From assembly GCF_002871915.2 (NCBI RefSeq), contig NZ_CP126958.1:1550001-1614000 (forward strand): a stretch of DNA of 64,000 nucleotides. The letters run 5' to 3'. The notes beneath the pieces were generated by a model, which saw only the letters and a list, made by a program, of their open reading frames with translations, was not told where the DNA came from and did not search any database. Below are positions 17,956 through 25,503 of the stretch, piece by piece. How positions within the stretch are numbered: the first letter of the stretch is position 1; each line of letters starts with the position of its first letter. The position numbers and the translations under genes are program-made. The DNA is from Aerococcus loyolae. Lineage in GTDB: Bacteria > Bacillota > Bacilli > Lactobacillales > Aerococcaceae.

Positions 17956-19155
17956 ATGAACCTACTTAAAAAAAACATTAGAATTTATCTTCTATCGATT
18001 TTCTTAACCACCATTTCATATGCGCTGCCCCATTCCATTTTAACGGTGCTTTTACTGGCAAAAGGAGTATCACTCTCACAAATCGCTCTTATCCAAATGG
18101 CCTATAGTGGTGGAATGATTCTTTCCGAGTTTCCCAGTGGAGTCATTTCAGACTTGTGGTCGAGAAAATCCTTATATTTATTGTCTAAAGTTTTGTTAAT
18201 AGTGATGTTTTGTTTAGTTCTATTCACTTCAAATTTTTGGACCCTTGCACTTGCCTGGTTTACCTATGGCATAGCCTCTGCCTTTGATAGTGGTACTTTA
18301 GATTCAGAAATTATTGTTTCCTTAAAAGAAAGTGATCGTGCCCTGATTCCTCAATTTGTTTCGATTGATAATAATACCCAAACCTTTGCCTTACTATTAG
18401 GCAGTGTATTAGGTAGTTTTTTATATTTTAAAATAAACATCCTTATTTATTTACTAGCCATTCTATTAACCGGCATTTCTATTTTCTTGGTTTACTTTCT
18501 TTACCAAGAAAATCCTAGAAAAAATGAAGATCTTATTTCCATCAATACGGTCTTAATGAAAGAACAAATTAGAGAAAGTTTTTCCGAACTCATGCATAAT
18601 GCTAAACTACGAAAAATATTCTGTGTGGCTTTGATCAGTCAAATCTTCTTTCAAACTCATTTCCAACTTTGGCAGGCTTTTTTACTAGAAAAATCAGTTA
18701 AAGAAGAACATTTTATTTTCTATTATGTCATTTTTCAAGTAATCACTATAGTTGCTTATAGTGTACCCATTGATCATGTGAAAGAACGATTCAAAAAGAG
18801 GCATTTCTCTATCAAGCTATTGATACTGATAATGGTCATTCTTCCCTTTTTACTCCTATCCAAGCAATTCTTTTTATTTAGTTCAGCATATATTATATTC
18901 GTTTTTCTCTTTTTCCTAATTGAATATATAGTCAACTCCTATTTTAATGATGCCGTTTCAGAAGATAATATTTCTTCTCTAGTTTCCTTAAAGTCAACCG
19001 TATCACGTCTATTTTCCATGCTCTGCTTATTGGTTATGAGTCTTCTGCTTAATCGATTTTCAACCAGTTTAATTGTTTCCATGAGCTTTCTGATCTCATT
19101 CCTGCTGCTTTTAGGCTTCTATTATTGGAACAGATTCAGTAACATGACCAAATAA
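17956..19155 (+). CDS. MFS transporter, AT-rich, substrate unknown
   Basis: The 399-aa protein has about 12 hydrophobic segments. The first cytoplasmic loop contains the MFS motif-A remnant GVISDLWSRKSLYLLSK (about 60-76). ATG 17956 is chosen because AAGAAGGTG sits six to seven bases before it; the GTG at 17953 would crowd that site. It differs from the MFS gene at 7512 in sequence and composition: it is much richer in A+T, Phe, Ile and Ser. It lies alone on the plus strand between the adhesin and rpsI, and the composition suggests acquisition by transfer. It may export a drug or peptide; no neighbour points to a substrate. Confidence 0.8.
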   Translation: MNLLKKNIRIYLLSIFLTTISYALPHSILTVLLLAKGVSLSQIALIQMAYSGGMILSEFPSGVISDLWSRKSLYLLSKVLLIVMFCLVLFTSNFWTLALAWFTYGIASAFDSGTLDSEIIVSLKESDRALIPQFVSIDNNTQTFALLLGSVLGSFLYFKINILIYLLAILLTGISIFLVYFLYQENPRKNEDLISINTVLMKEQIRESFSELMHNAKLRKIFCVALISQIFFQTHFQLWQAFLLEKSVKEEHFIFYYVIFQVITIVAYSVPIDHVKERFKKRHFSIKLLILIMVILPFLLLSKQFFLFSSAYIIFVFLFFLIEYIVNSYFNDAVSEDNISSLVSLKSTVSRLFSMLCLLVMSLLLNRFSTSLIVSMSFLISFLLLLGFYYWNRFSNMTK

Positions 19156-19161
19156 AAACTG

Positions 19162-19205
19162 AAAAAGCCTCTCAACCAGTTAAAATTGTTGAGAGGCTTC
19201 TTTTG
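19162..19205. terminator. Bidirectional terminator after the AT-rich MFS gene
   Basis: AAGCCTCTCAAC (19165-19176) pairs perfectly with GTTGAGAGGCTT (19188-19199). T-rich tails occur on both strands (CTTCTTTTG on plus, CTTTTTCAG on minus). Confidence 0.85.
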
Positions 19206-19284
19206 TTATGAAGCAATTCTTTACGCTCAAAACTAATGGCGTGAACTTAGCGTGAAAAGTGGCGTGAACTTTGAAAAAAAGGCA

Positions 19285-19320
19285 AGAAAAAACACCCCAT
19301 GGCGTGAACCAAGAGGTGTT
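19285..19320 (-). terminator. Terminator of the rplM-rpsI operon
   Basis: On the minus strand AACACC (19320-19315) pairs with GGTGTT (19296-19291) and a run of T follows. It lies 25 bases past the rpsI stop. Copies of GGCGTGAA occur in its loop and just beyond (see findings). Confidence 0.75.
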
Positions 19321-19344
19321 GTAAATGCTGTAATGACGCCAATT

Positions 19345-19737
19345 CTAACGTTTGGAGAATTGAGGTGCCTTACGCGCTTTCTTAAGACCTGGTTTACGAC
19401 GTTCCTTCATACGTGGGTCACGTGATAATAAACCAGCTTCTTTTAATGGTTTACGGAAGTCAGGATCTACTTCCAATAATGCACGGGCAATACCGTGACG
19501 AGCTGCACCAGATTGGCCAGCAAAACCGCCACCTTGAACGTTAATATGGATGTCATATTGACCTTCAGTTTGTGTTACGGCTAATGGTTGTTTAACGATT
19601 ACGAATAAGGATGCGTATGGTAAGTATTCTTCCATCGCTTTACCGTTAAAGAAGATATTACCAGTACCAGGTACTAAGCGTACGCGGGCAGTAGAATCCT
19701 TACGGCGTCCTGTTGCTTGATAACTTGCTTGTGCCAC
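19345..19737 (-). CDS. rpsI: 30S ribosomal protein uS9
   Basis: The 130-aa protein has the start [19 protein letters not shown] and the C-terminal [16 protein letters not shown] tail (here [12 protein letters not shown]), which reaches the P-site tRNA. The preceding rplM stop is 13 bases upstream and they share one transcript. The rpsI 3' end is a known integration site for some streptococcal conjugative elements; no duplicated rpsI end was seen nearby. Confidence 0.98.
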   Translation of the reverse strand: MAQASYQATGRRKDSTARVRLVPGTGNIFFNGKAMEEYLPYASLFVIVKQPLAVTQTEGQYDIHINVQGGGFAGQSGAARHGIARALLEVDPDFRKPLKEAGLLSRDPRMKERRKPGLKKARKAPQFSKR

Positions 19738-19750
19738 TGCTGTTCCCTCC

Positions 19751-20194
19751 TTAAATTAATTCTGTAATATCGATGGTTTCTGGTTGTTGCGCTTGATGTT
19801 TATGGTCGCTACCACTGTATACATGTAAGTGGGTGAATTGTTTACGGCCTAAACGATTCTTAGGTAACATACCACGAACTGCGGTTTCAATTAAACGTTC
19901 AGGTTTTTCTGCACGTAATTTACCAGCAGTGGTTTCTTTAATCCCACCTGGGTAACCAGTGTGGTGATAGTATTTCTTATCTTGGGCTTTATTACCAGTT
20001 AATTTTACCTTATCAGCGTTGATGATAATCACGTGATCACCAGTATCAACATTAGGGGTAAAAGTTGGTTTATTTTTACCACGTAACATATTTGTTGCTA
20101 CAGCTGCTAAACGACCTAATGCAATATCAGTCGCGTCAAGAACAACCCAGTTACGTTCAACTTCGCTAGCTTTTGCCATATAAGTTTGACGCAT
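19751..20194 (-). CDS. rplM: 50S ribosomal protein uL13
   Basis: The 147-aa protein begins [20 protein letters not shown], the usual uL13 start. GGAGGAAATAAAC places the ribosome site correctly for ATG 20194, so the inner Met of MAKAS is not the start. [10 protein letters not shown] and [14 protein letters not shown] are family blocks. An early assembly protein of the 50S subunit; in Firmicutes it can repress its own leader. It has its own promoter here, uncoupled from truA. Confidence 0.98.
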   Translation of the reverse strand: MRQTYMAKASEVERNWVVLDATDIALGRLAAVATNMLRGKNKPTFTPNVDTGDHVIIINADKVKLTGNKAQDKKYYHHTGYPGGIKETTAGKLRAEKPERLIETAVRGMLPKNRLGRKQFTHLHVYSGSDHKHQAQQPETIDITELI

Positions 20195-20273
20195 GTTTAT
20201 TTCCTCCGTTTACTTTACGATTGTTGCGTATCACAATTGGTTTCCGGGGCCGATCGTGGGGCAAACAATACCG
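20195..20273 (-). ncRNA. Candidate L13 leader (autoregulatory 5' UTR of rplM-rpsI)
   Basis: The transcript from the predicted start to rplM is about 79 nt. It contains a stem in which ATTGTTTGC pairs (one bulge) with GCAACAAT around a GC-rich core (GCCCCACGATCGGCCCCGG). Position and shape agree with the Firmicute L13 leader family, to which uL13 is thought to bind. I judged it by eye, without a covariance model. Confidence 0.5.
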
Positions 20274-20279
20274 TCTAAT

Positions 20280-20308
20280 ATCATAGCTTTAATTTCACCT
20301 AAAGTCAA
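20280..20308 (-). promoter_or_regulatory. Promoter of rplM-rpsI
   Basis: TTGACT (20308-20303), 17-base spacer, TATGAT (20285-20280). A near-consensus vegetative sigma-A promoter. Confidence 0.8.
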
Positions 20309-20333
20309 GTCTTTTTTATTTTTTAGCCCCTAC

Positions 20334-20495
20334 TTAGCCCAAAAAATAATAGGCCGACAAGACCACCATGGCCGCCAATAGGAGGAAGCCAATCAAAACG
20401 AAAAGAAGGTAGAAACCTCGCCCTTCCCGCTTGTAAAAATAGTAAGACGACCCAATTAAACCCAGGGCCACTAGAAAACCTAAAAAGATCAGCAT
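20334..20495 (-). CDS. Small membrane protein, 53 aa, function unknown
   Basis: MLIFLGFLVALGLIGSSYYF begins a 53-residue frame with two hydrophobic helices separated by the basic turn YKREGRG; the end is VVLSAYYFLG. AAGGAG stands seven bases before the ATG. I prefer this frame to an overlapping longer frame on the same strand, whose translation is Pro/Arg-rich and has no ribosome site. It lies between the serine hydrolase gene and the rplM promoter and may be co-transcribed with the hydrolase. No family recognised. Confidence 0.65.
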   Translation of the reverse strand: MLIFLGFLVALGLIGSSYYFYKREGRGFYLLFVLIGFLLLAAMVVLSAYYFLG

Positions 20496-20551
20496 TGGTC
20501 TGCTCCTTATCCTTCATTTCTCATCTATCTACAAGGTCTTTCCTTGAACCT

Positions 20552-21511
20552 TTACTCCTTATACAAGTACTGGTTAAAGACCTCAGCTAATTGCTTAAAC
20601 CAGTCCGTTTTCTCACTATCACTGGCTAACCAATCGGACGTCATCACGGCCAGGTAATAACTTTTTCCCTTGGCGTCTTTATAAATTCCACTTTCATTGT
20701 AGATACCGGTGAGCAAGCCATACTTGTTCCAATAATTATCCTCTCCAGCCAGGGCCTCGTCAAAGGGGATTGGCTCCTGAGACTGCTGCAATTGCTCGAG
20801 CAAGAAGGCCGTATGTTCGCTATTCAATAGCTTGCCCTGCTCCAGTTCCTGGTAAAAACGGGCCAAGTCTTCAGGAGTAATATGTAAGGAATAGTCCCCA
20901 GAGGTTTCAACACGAAAAGTCTGAAAACCCCAATCATGCATAATTTGGTTAAAGCGGTCATAATTGACAATATCGCGCCCTAGGGTAATAGCGCGGTCAT
21001 TGTCAGACCACTGGATAGTTGGGATAATAAGCTGTTTAATCCGCTCTTCCTGACTGGCACTAATTTCCCCTTCTTCTAAGAGGTAAAGGGCAGCAGCGGC
21101 TAGAAGAGGTTTATAGGTAGAGGCAGTAATAAAGTCGACTTGGTCATTGATAGCAACGATCTTTTTCCCCTCTTGGTTAAAAACCGCTATCCCAACCTGC
21201 CCTTCTGTCAAGTCGCTGACTAAGCCTTGCAAGGCACTTTCCAAGGCCTTAGATTGTCTGGCCCCGCTTTCCTTATCCAGCCAGGCCAGGTATTGGTCAG
21301 CCATCTTGTCGATTTGCTGCTTTTCTCCCGCAGCCTGCTGGCGGATAATTGAGACCGCCAGGCCCAGGTTAAGTACAAATAAAAGCATTGTAATGACTGC
21401 CAATACTTGTTTGGTGGCCTTTAACTTATCTAAGCGAATGGCCCGCACCAGTAAATAAGCAAAGCCGCCTAGGATGATCAAGCCTATTAGCAAGAAACTT
21501 ATCTTTACCAT
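20552..21511 (-). CDS. Membrane-anchored serine hydrolase of the class A beta-lactamase fold
   Basis: The 319-aa protein has two N-terminal hydrophobic helices (about 2-24 and 36-58), then an extracytoplasmic domain. Class A motifs are present: S131-x-x-K134 in ASTYKP, and WSDN near 168-171. The KTG position appears as KYG in NYWNKYGLLTGIYNES. ATG 21511 is chosen since GGAGG lies five bases before it; an in-frame GTG at 21523 falls within that site. Proteins of this kind in Gram-positives may act on wall peptides or be non-lactamase hydrolases; a true resistance enzyme is unlikely given the membrane anchor and altered third motif. Confidence 0.75.
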   Translation of the reverse strand: MVKISFLLIGLIILGGFAYLLVRAIRLDKLKATKQVLAVITMLLFVLNLGLAVSIIRQQAAGEKQQIDKMADQYLAWLDKESGARQSKALESALQGLVSDLTEGQVGIAVFNQEGKKIVAINDQVDFITASTYKPLLAAAALYLLEEGEISASQEERIKQLIIPTIQWSDNDRAITLGRDIVNYDRFNQIMHDWGFQTFRVETSGDYSLHITPEDLARFYQELEQGKLLNSEHTAFLLEQLQQSQEPIPFDEALAGEDNYWNKYGLLTGIYNESGIYKDAKGKSYYLAVMTSDWLASDSEKTDWFKQLAEVFNQYLYKE

Positions 21512-21594
21512 CTTTTCCTCCACAATTCCTTGTATTATTTACCGATCAATAGTATACAGTGTCTTTCAATTGGAATAAGCTATACCAAGGCTAA

Positions 21595-21786
21595 CTAAAA
21601 TATCCCCGCCAGCATGAGTAAAATCGGTATGGTTATGAATAAAGTTAATAAACAACCACAGCCTTGCAGACTAGCTCCACAGCCCTGTAAGGCATCGCCA
21701 AACTCTTCCAGTTCTTCCCCTTTTAACTTTTCTTCAACAATAAATTCGTTACCGTCTTCATCATATAACTTGCGGTATCTTGGCAT
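21595..21786 (-). CDS. Small cysteine-containing membrane protein, 63 aa
   Basis: MPRYRKLYDEDGNEFIVEEK starts an acidic, soluble first half. It is followed by a short duplicated motif, LQGCGASLQGCGCLL, and one hydrophobic helix (TLFITIPILLMLAGIF). AGAGGATT precedes the ATG by two to six bases. The Gly-Cys pairs could be acylation or metal/disulfide sites, but no family is recognised. It stands alone between truA and the serine hydrolase. Confidence 0.7.
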   Translation of the reverse strand: MPRYRKLYDEDGNEFIVEEKLKGEELEEFGDALQGCGASLQGCGCLLTLFITIPILLMLAGIF

Positions 21787-21885
21787 CCAATCCTCTTTCT
21801 ATAATAAGGGTTATTTTACAATATTTTTACAAATAATAAGTACTATAATCATAGCAAAAATGCCGATAAAGGCCTAGTTTTTTCT

Positions 21886-22689
21886 CTAATAGAAGCCGTT
21901 CGCCTCTGACTTAGCAATCCGTTCCGCTCGACTGGGATAGTCCACATGGTGCAAGTAGAGGCCATGTGCCTTGGCGGTGGGCCCCGCGGCGTTCCGGTCT
22001 TGAATCCTTAGCAAGTCACTGAGATTGTCCACTGGACGCAGACCATCGCCAATCTGCAAGCAGGTCCCCACAATAATCCGCACCATGTTGTAAAGAAAGC
22101 CATTGCCCTCAAAATAAAAAGTCAAGGCCTGGCCGTCCTCAGAGGACTGACATTCGGCCCGGTAGATCTCCCGGTCAAAGACGGTTTTATCCGTTTTAGT
22201 GGAGCAGAAACTCTTAAAGTTATGCGCCCCTATCAAGGCCGGCAAGGCGGCTTGGATCCGAGAAACATCAGTACGATAGGGATGGTGGAGAACGTAATGG
22301 CGGTCAAAAGGCGAAACAAAAGGGGCCAAGGACACCTTATATAAATAAGCCTTTCTCAAGGCATGGTAGCGGGCGTGGAAGTGTTTTTCCACCGGTTCAA
22401 CCGCCTTCACACAAATGGCGTCATCTAAGATGCTATTTAAGGCCCGTAATAAGCCCTTCGTTTCAATCTCTGAAGGGTAGTCAAAGTGAACCACTTGCCC
22501 TAGGGCATGGACCCCAGAATCGGTACGGCCAGACCCATAGACAGGTATCTCTTGGCCCTTCGTCATTAATTTCAAGGCCTTTTCCAGGGCAGCTTGGATG
22601 CTGGGACCATTGGGTTGGACTTGAAAGCCCACATAGGGGCTACCATCATAGGCAATCGTCGCTTTATAGCGTTGCTGCATAATTATCAA
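21886..22689 (-). CDS. truA: tRNA pseudouridine synthase A
   Basis: This enzyme makes pseudouridine at positions 38-40 of the tRNA anticodon arm. Visible are RYKATIAYDG, the catalytic Asp in YGSGRTDSGVHALGQ, RALNSILDD, and FLYNMVRIIVG near the C-terminus. Length (264-267 aa) is typical. The start is uncertain: a TTG at 22689 has AGGAG at an ideal eight-base distance, while the ATG at 22680 has only a distant site. It follows ecfT by about 94 bases, in the usual ecfA1-ecfA2-ecfT-truA order. Confidence 0.95.
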   Translation of the reverse strand: MIIMQQRYKATIAYDGSPYVGFQVQPNGPSIQAALEKALKLMTKGQEIPVYGSGRTDSGVHALGQVVHFDYPSEIETKGLLRALNSILDDAICVKAVEPVEKHFHARYHALRKAYLYKVSLAPFVSPFDRHYVLHHPYRTDVSRIQAALPALIGAHNFKSFCSTKTDKTVFDREIYRAECQSSEDGQALTFYFEGNGFLYNMVRIIVGTCLQIGDGLRPVDNLSDLLRIQDRNAAGPTAKAHGLYLHHVDYPSRAERIAKSEANGFY

Positions 22690-22783
22690 ACGCCTCTCTC
22701 CTTATATAATCACAAATAAATAGGAAAAGCCGGCCATCACTGCCAGCTTTGTCACTTTTTTCATTCTTCACTTGCCTTGACCA

Positions 22784-23578
22784 TTAGGACCTAAAGATTA
22801 ATATTGCTAGGCAAACACAAGCCACTAGCCCGATAGCCATAGTATCGCGTTGGTGCCAGTGGAGTAAACGGTACTTGGTCCGCCCTTCGCCCCCTTGGTA
22901 GCCACGCGCTTCCATAGCAATGGATAAGTCATAGGCGCGGTCAAAAGCCGAGACAAAGAGGGGCACTAGAATGGGGATAATGGCCTTAATCCGGCTCATT
23001 AAGGAGCCCTCGCTAAAGTCAACCCCACGGGCCCATTGGGCATCCATAATCTTATCCGTCTCTTCTAATAAGGTCGGTACAAAGCGCAGGGCAATGGATA
23101 GCATTAGGGCAATTTCATGGACTGGTAGAATATTTTTTAAGGGCTTCATCAAACTTTCTAAGCCATCAGTAATATCCAGGGGTTTAGTGGTTAAGGTAAG
23201 GATAGTAGAAATGAAAATAATATAAACGAAACGTAAAAAGATAAATAAGGCATTCCATAGACCTTCATCGGTGATGGCTAAAAAGCCCCATTGCCAGTAG
23301 ACTTCCCCTGTCCGGGTAAAGAATAATTGTAAGGTCACCGTAATTAGGATCAATAGGATCATCGGCTTTAAGCCCTTGAGAAAGATTTTCAAAGAAATCC
23401 CGGTCAACCAGACAAAGCCCACCACTAAGAGACCTAAGATCCCATAAGTCAGGCCATTATTGGCGAAAAAGATAAAGATCAGTAAGATGAACATAATGAT
23501 CAATTTGGCCCTTGGATCCATTCGGTGGACCAGAGAATCCCCGTTCAAATAACGTCCCATAATAAATTTATTCTTCAT
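22784..23578 (-). CDS. ecfT: ECF transporter transmembrane scaffold protein EcfT
   Basis: This 264-aa membrane protein has about five to six helices and the two Ala-Arg-Gly coupling motifs (residues 183-185 in QWARGVDF and 224-226 in MEARGYQGG) that dock onto the ATPases. With EcfA1 and EcfA2 it forms the shared energising module used by vitamin-binding S components encoded elsewhere. Its start overlaps the ecfA2 end by 11 bases. Confidence 0.96.
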   Translation of the reverse strand: MKNKFIMGRYLNGDSLVHRMDPRAKLIIMFILLIFIFFANNGLTYGILGLLVVGFVWLTGISLKIFLKGLKPMILLILITVTLQLFFTRTGEVYWQWGFLAITDEGLWNALFIFLRFVYIIFISTILTLTTKPLDITDGLESLMKPLKNILPVHEIALMLSIALRFVPTLLEETDKIMDAQWARGVDFSEGSLMSRIKAIIPILVPLFVSAFDRAYDLSIAMEARGYQGGEGRTKYRLLHWHQRDTMAIGLVACVCLAILIFRS

Positions 23579-24446
23579 CTTGAACCTCCCCTAGTTCAAA
23601 ATAGTTAAGAATACTATCCGCGAGTTGGTCAACGGTTAGCGGATTGTCTTGGAGTTGAATTCCTGCTTGGTCAGCTAAAACCGCCTTAAATTCTAAACTA
23701 TCAGGTAGTGACAGGCTATGGTCTCTGAGCCAGTCAGCATCAGAAAAGATTTCTGCTGTGGGTCCTTGACGAACCACGGTTCCTTTATTCATCACGACAA
23801 TATGATTGGCATATTGGGCGGCGTCATTCATTTGATGGGTCACCAGAACCACCGTCAACTGGCGTTCCTTATAGAGTCGGTAGAACATGGCCATCATGTC
23901 CCGGTGGCCTTTAGGATCCAAACCAGCCGTGGGTTCGTCCAAGACTAAGACCTGGGGTTCCATGGCAAGGATACCAGCAATAGCTACTCGACGCATTTGC
24001 CCACCAGATAAGTCAAAGGGTGATTGGTCATAAAGCTCACTCGCTAACCCAACTAAGTCAAGGGCTTCAATGGCTTTTTGACGGGCTTCTTCCTCACTGG
24101 CTCCGTAGTTTAAGGGGCCAAACATGACATCTTTAAGGACAGTCTCTTCAAAAAGTTGCGACTCGGGGAACTGAAAAACAATCCCTACTTGGCTGCGGAT
24201 GCGCCGTAGAACTTCCCCTTTAGAATTCTTGGTCACCTGGTCTGGCCCAATCTGAACTGTTCCTTGGGTAGGCTTCAGGAGGCCGTTAAGGTGTTTGATG
24301 GCGGTTGACTTCCCGCTACCGGTATGGCCAATAAAGGCGGTAAAACTTTGGTCGGGAATGGTTAAATTGACATCATGCAAAGACAAGGTTTCAAAGGGAG
24401 TGCCTGCCCCATAAGCATAACTTACGCCTTGGAATTCAATTTGCAT
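23568..24446 (-). CDS. ecfA2: ECF transporter ATPase EcfA2
   Basis: The 292-aa ABC ATPase has Walker A GHTGSGKST at 40-48, signature LSGGQMRRV, Walker B VLVLDEPTAGLD, and the switch His in LVTHQMND. It pairs with EcfA1 as a heterodimer. Its ATG lies inside the end of ecfA1 (25-base overlap), so translation is coupled. Confidence 0.96.
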   Translation of the reverse strand: MQIEFQGVSYAYGAGTPFETLSLHDVNLTIPDQSFTAFIGHTGSGKSTAIKHLNGLLKPTQGTVQIGPDQVTKNSKGEVLRRIRSQVGIVFQFPESQLFEETVLKDVMFGPLNYGASEEEARQKAIEALDLVGLASELYDQSPFDLSGGQMRRVAIAGILAMEPQVLVLDEPTAGLDPKGHRDMMAMFYRLYKERQLTVVLVTHQMNDAAQYANHIVVMNKGTVVRQGPTAEIFSDADWLRDHSLSLPDSLEFKAVLADQAGIQLQDNPLTVDQLADSILNYFELGEVQDEE

Positions 24447-25261
24447 AAGTAATCCACCAACCCTTCCTCAGTATAGTAATCTTTTTTAAATGAAAAACCA
24501 CGTTGGGCTAGGGCATTTTTTAATTGCGCACTAAAGGGCACGCCCAATCCCATATCGATCAACTTATCCCCATAGGAAAATATTTCTGCCGGTTTGCCTT
24601 CATTAACGATTTCTCCCTGGCGGAAAACTAAGATCCGGTCCGCACTGGCCGCTTCACTTAAGTCATGGGTAATGGATAGGACGGTGAGCTGGCTCTTTTC
24701 CTTTAGACGGCGGATGACCTCCATCACTTCTTCACGCCCTTCTGGGTCAAGCATGGAAGTAGCTTCATCTAAGATAATGACCCGGGGCTGGAGGGCAATA
24801 ATGCCAGCAATGGCTACCCGTTGTTTTTGCCCCCCTGATAAGTTACTGGGTTCATATTGCCGATAAGCCGACATACCGACTTCTTCTAAGGCCCAATTGA
24901 CCCGCTCGACCATTTCATCGTGTGGCACCGCAGCATTCTCCAAGCCAAAGGCCACATCGTCTTCAACAGTAGCCCCAACGAATTGATTATCAGGATTTTG
25001 AAAAACCAGACCAATATTTTGCCGGATCGTCCAGACATTAGCTTCATTGAGCTCTAAGTCGGCTACCCGAATCTGGCCGGATTCTGCTTCTAATAAGCCA
25101 TCAATTAGTTTGGCCATGGTAGATTTTCCTGAGCCATTATGACCGATAATGGCTACCCATTCTTGGTCAAAGATATCAAAAGAAACCTGTTTGATGGTTT
25201 GTTTGTCTTCTTCCTTATCATAGCGAAAGCTAACATCTTTGACAGAGATGATCGACTCCAA
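24422..25261 (-). CDS. ecfA1: ECF transporter ATPase EcfA1 (TTG start)
   Basis: The 279-aa ABC ATPase has Walker A GHNGSGKST at 40-48, signature LSGGQKQRV and Walker B VIILDEATSMLD. The start codon is TTG at 25261, five bases after GGGGAG; no ATG lies before the conserved fold. A terminator ends about 20 bases upstream and an FMN riboswitch lies just before that, so expression of the whole ecfA1-ecfA2-ecfT group, perhaps with truA, should depend on flavin level. Elsewhere in Firmicutes the group often follows rplQ directly; here oatA separates them. Confidence 0.96.
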   Translation of the reverse strand: MESIISVKDVSFRYDKEEDKQTIKQVSFDIFDQEWVAIIGHNGSGKSTMAKLIDGLLEAESGQIRVADLELNEANVWTIRQNIGLVFQNPDNQFVGATVEDDVAFGLENAAVPHDEMVERVNWALEEVGMSAYRQYEPSNLSGGQKQRVAIAGIIALQPRVIILDEATSMLDPEGREEVMEVIRRLKEKSQLTVLSITHDLSEAASADRILVFRQGEIVNEGKPAEIFSYGDKLIDMGLGVPFSAQLKNALAQRGFSFKKDYYTEEGLVDYLCKLNSKA

Positions 25262-25279
25262 GTTGTCTCCCCATTTCTA

Positions 25280-25312
25280 AAATAAAACCCTCCGTTCAAA
25301 TTAACGGAGGGG
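25280..25312 (-). terminator. Riboswitch-controlled terminator before ecfA1
   Basis: On the minus strand CCCTCCGTT (25311-25303) pairs perfectly with AACGGAGGG (25296-25288), then TTTTATTTT. It is the expression platform of the FMN aptamer 17 bases upstream. Confidence 0.88.
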
Positions 25313-25328
25313 CTATAGTTATCGTATT

Positions 25329-25452
25329 CACTCTTCTCCTATCAGACTTTACTGTCGGTACTAGAATTACACTAGTTCATTCCTATCAATCCCTTGATAG
25401 CTTGCGGACTTTTACCGCCGGTCGGGAAACGCTCCCTGCCCCGAAGATATCT
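25329..25452 (-). ncRNA. FMN riboswitch (RFN element)
   Basis: The minus strand carries the RFN landmarks in order: ATATCTTCGGGGCAGGG at the 5' end, TTCCCGACCGGCGGT, AGTCCGC, a variable arm, ACCGACAGTAAAGTCTG, and GGAGAAGAG closing the P1 helix with TCTTC. These blocks are diagnostic of the FMN aptamer. With FMN bound the downstream terminator should form and shut the operon off. Such switches normally sit before riboflavin synthesis genes or ribU; here the target is the general ECF motor. Confidence 0.95.
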
Positions 25453-25466
25453 GTAAATCTCTTATT

Positions 25467-25495
25467 AGTGTAACGGAACCAGTGCTATATTTCAA
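25467..25495 (-). promoter_or_regulatory. Promoter of the FMN riboswitch-ecfA1 transcript
   Basis: TTGAAA (25495-25490), 17-base spacer, TACACT (25472-25467). The -35 lies nine bases after the oatA stop, so the ECF operon has its own promoter. Confidence 0.7.
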
Positions 25496-25503
25496 CTGAT
25501 TTA

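Noticed and set aside
20323..20517. A 64-codon minus-strand frame overlapping the 53-aa membrane protein
   Set aside because: Out of frame with the better-supported gene, which has AAGGAG at the right distance and two clean helices.
20552..21511. Acquired beta-lactamase resistance gene
   Set aside because: Two N-terminal membrane helices, altered third motif (KYG) and chromosomal housekeeping context argue for a wall-related hydrolase.
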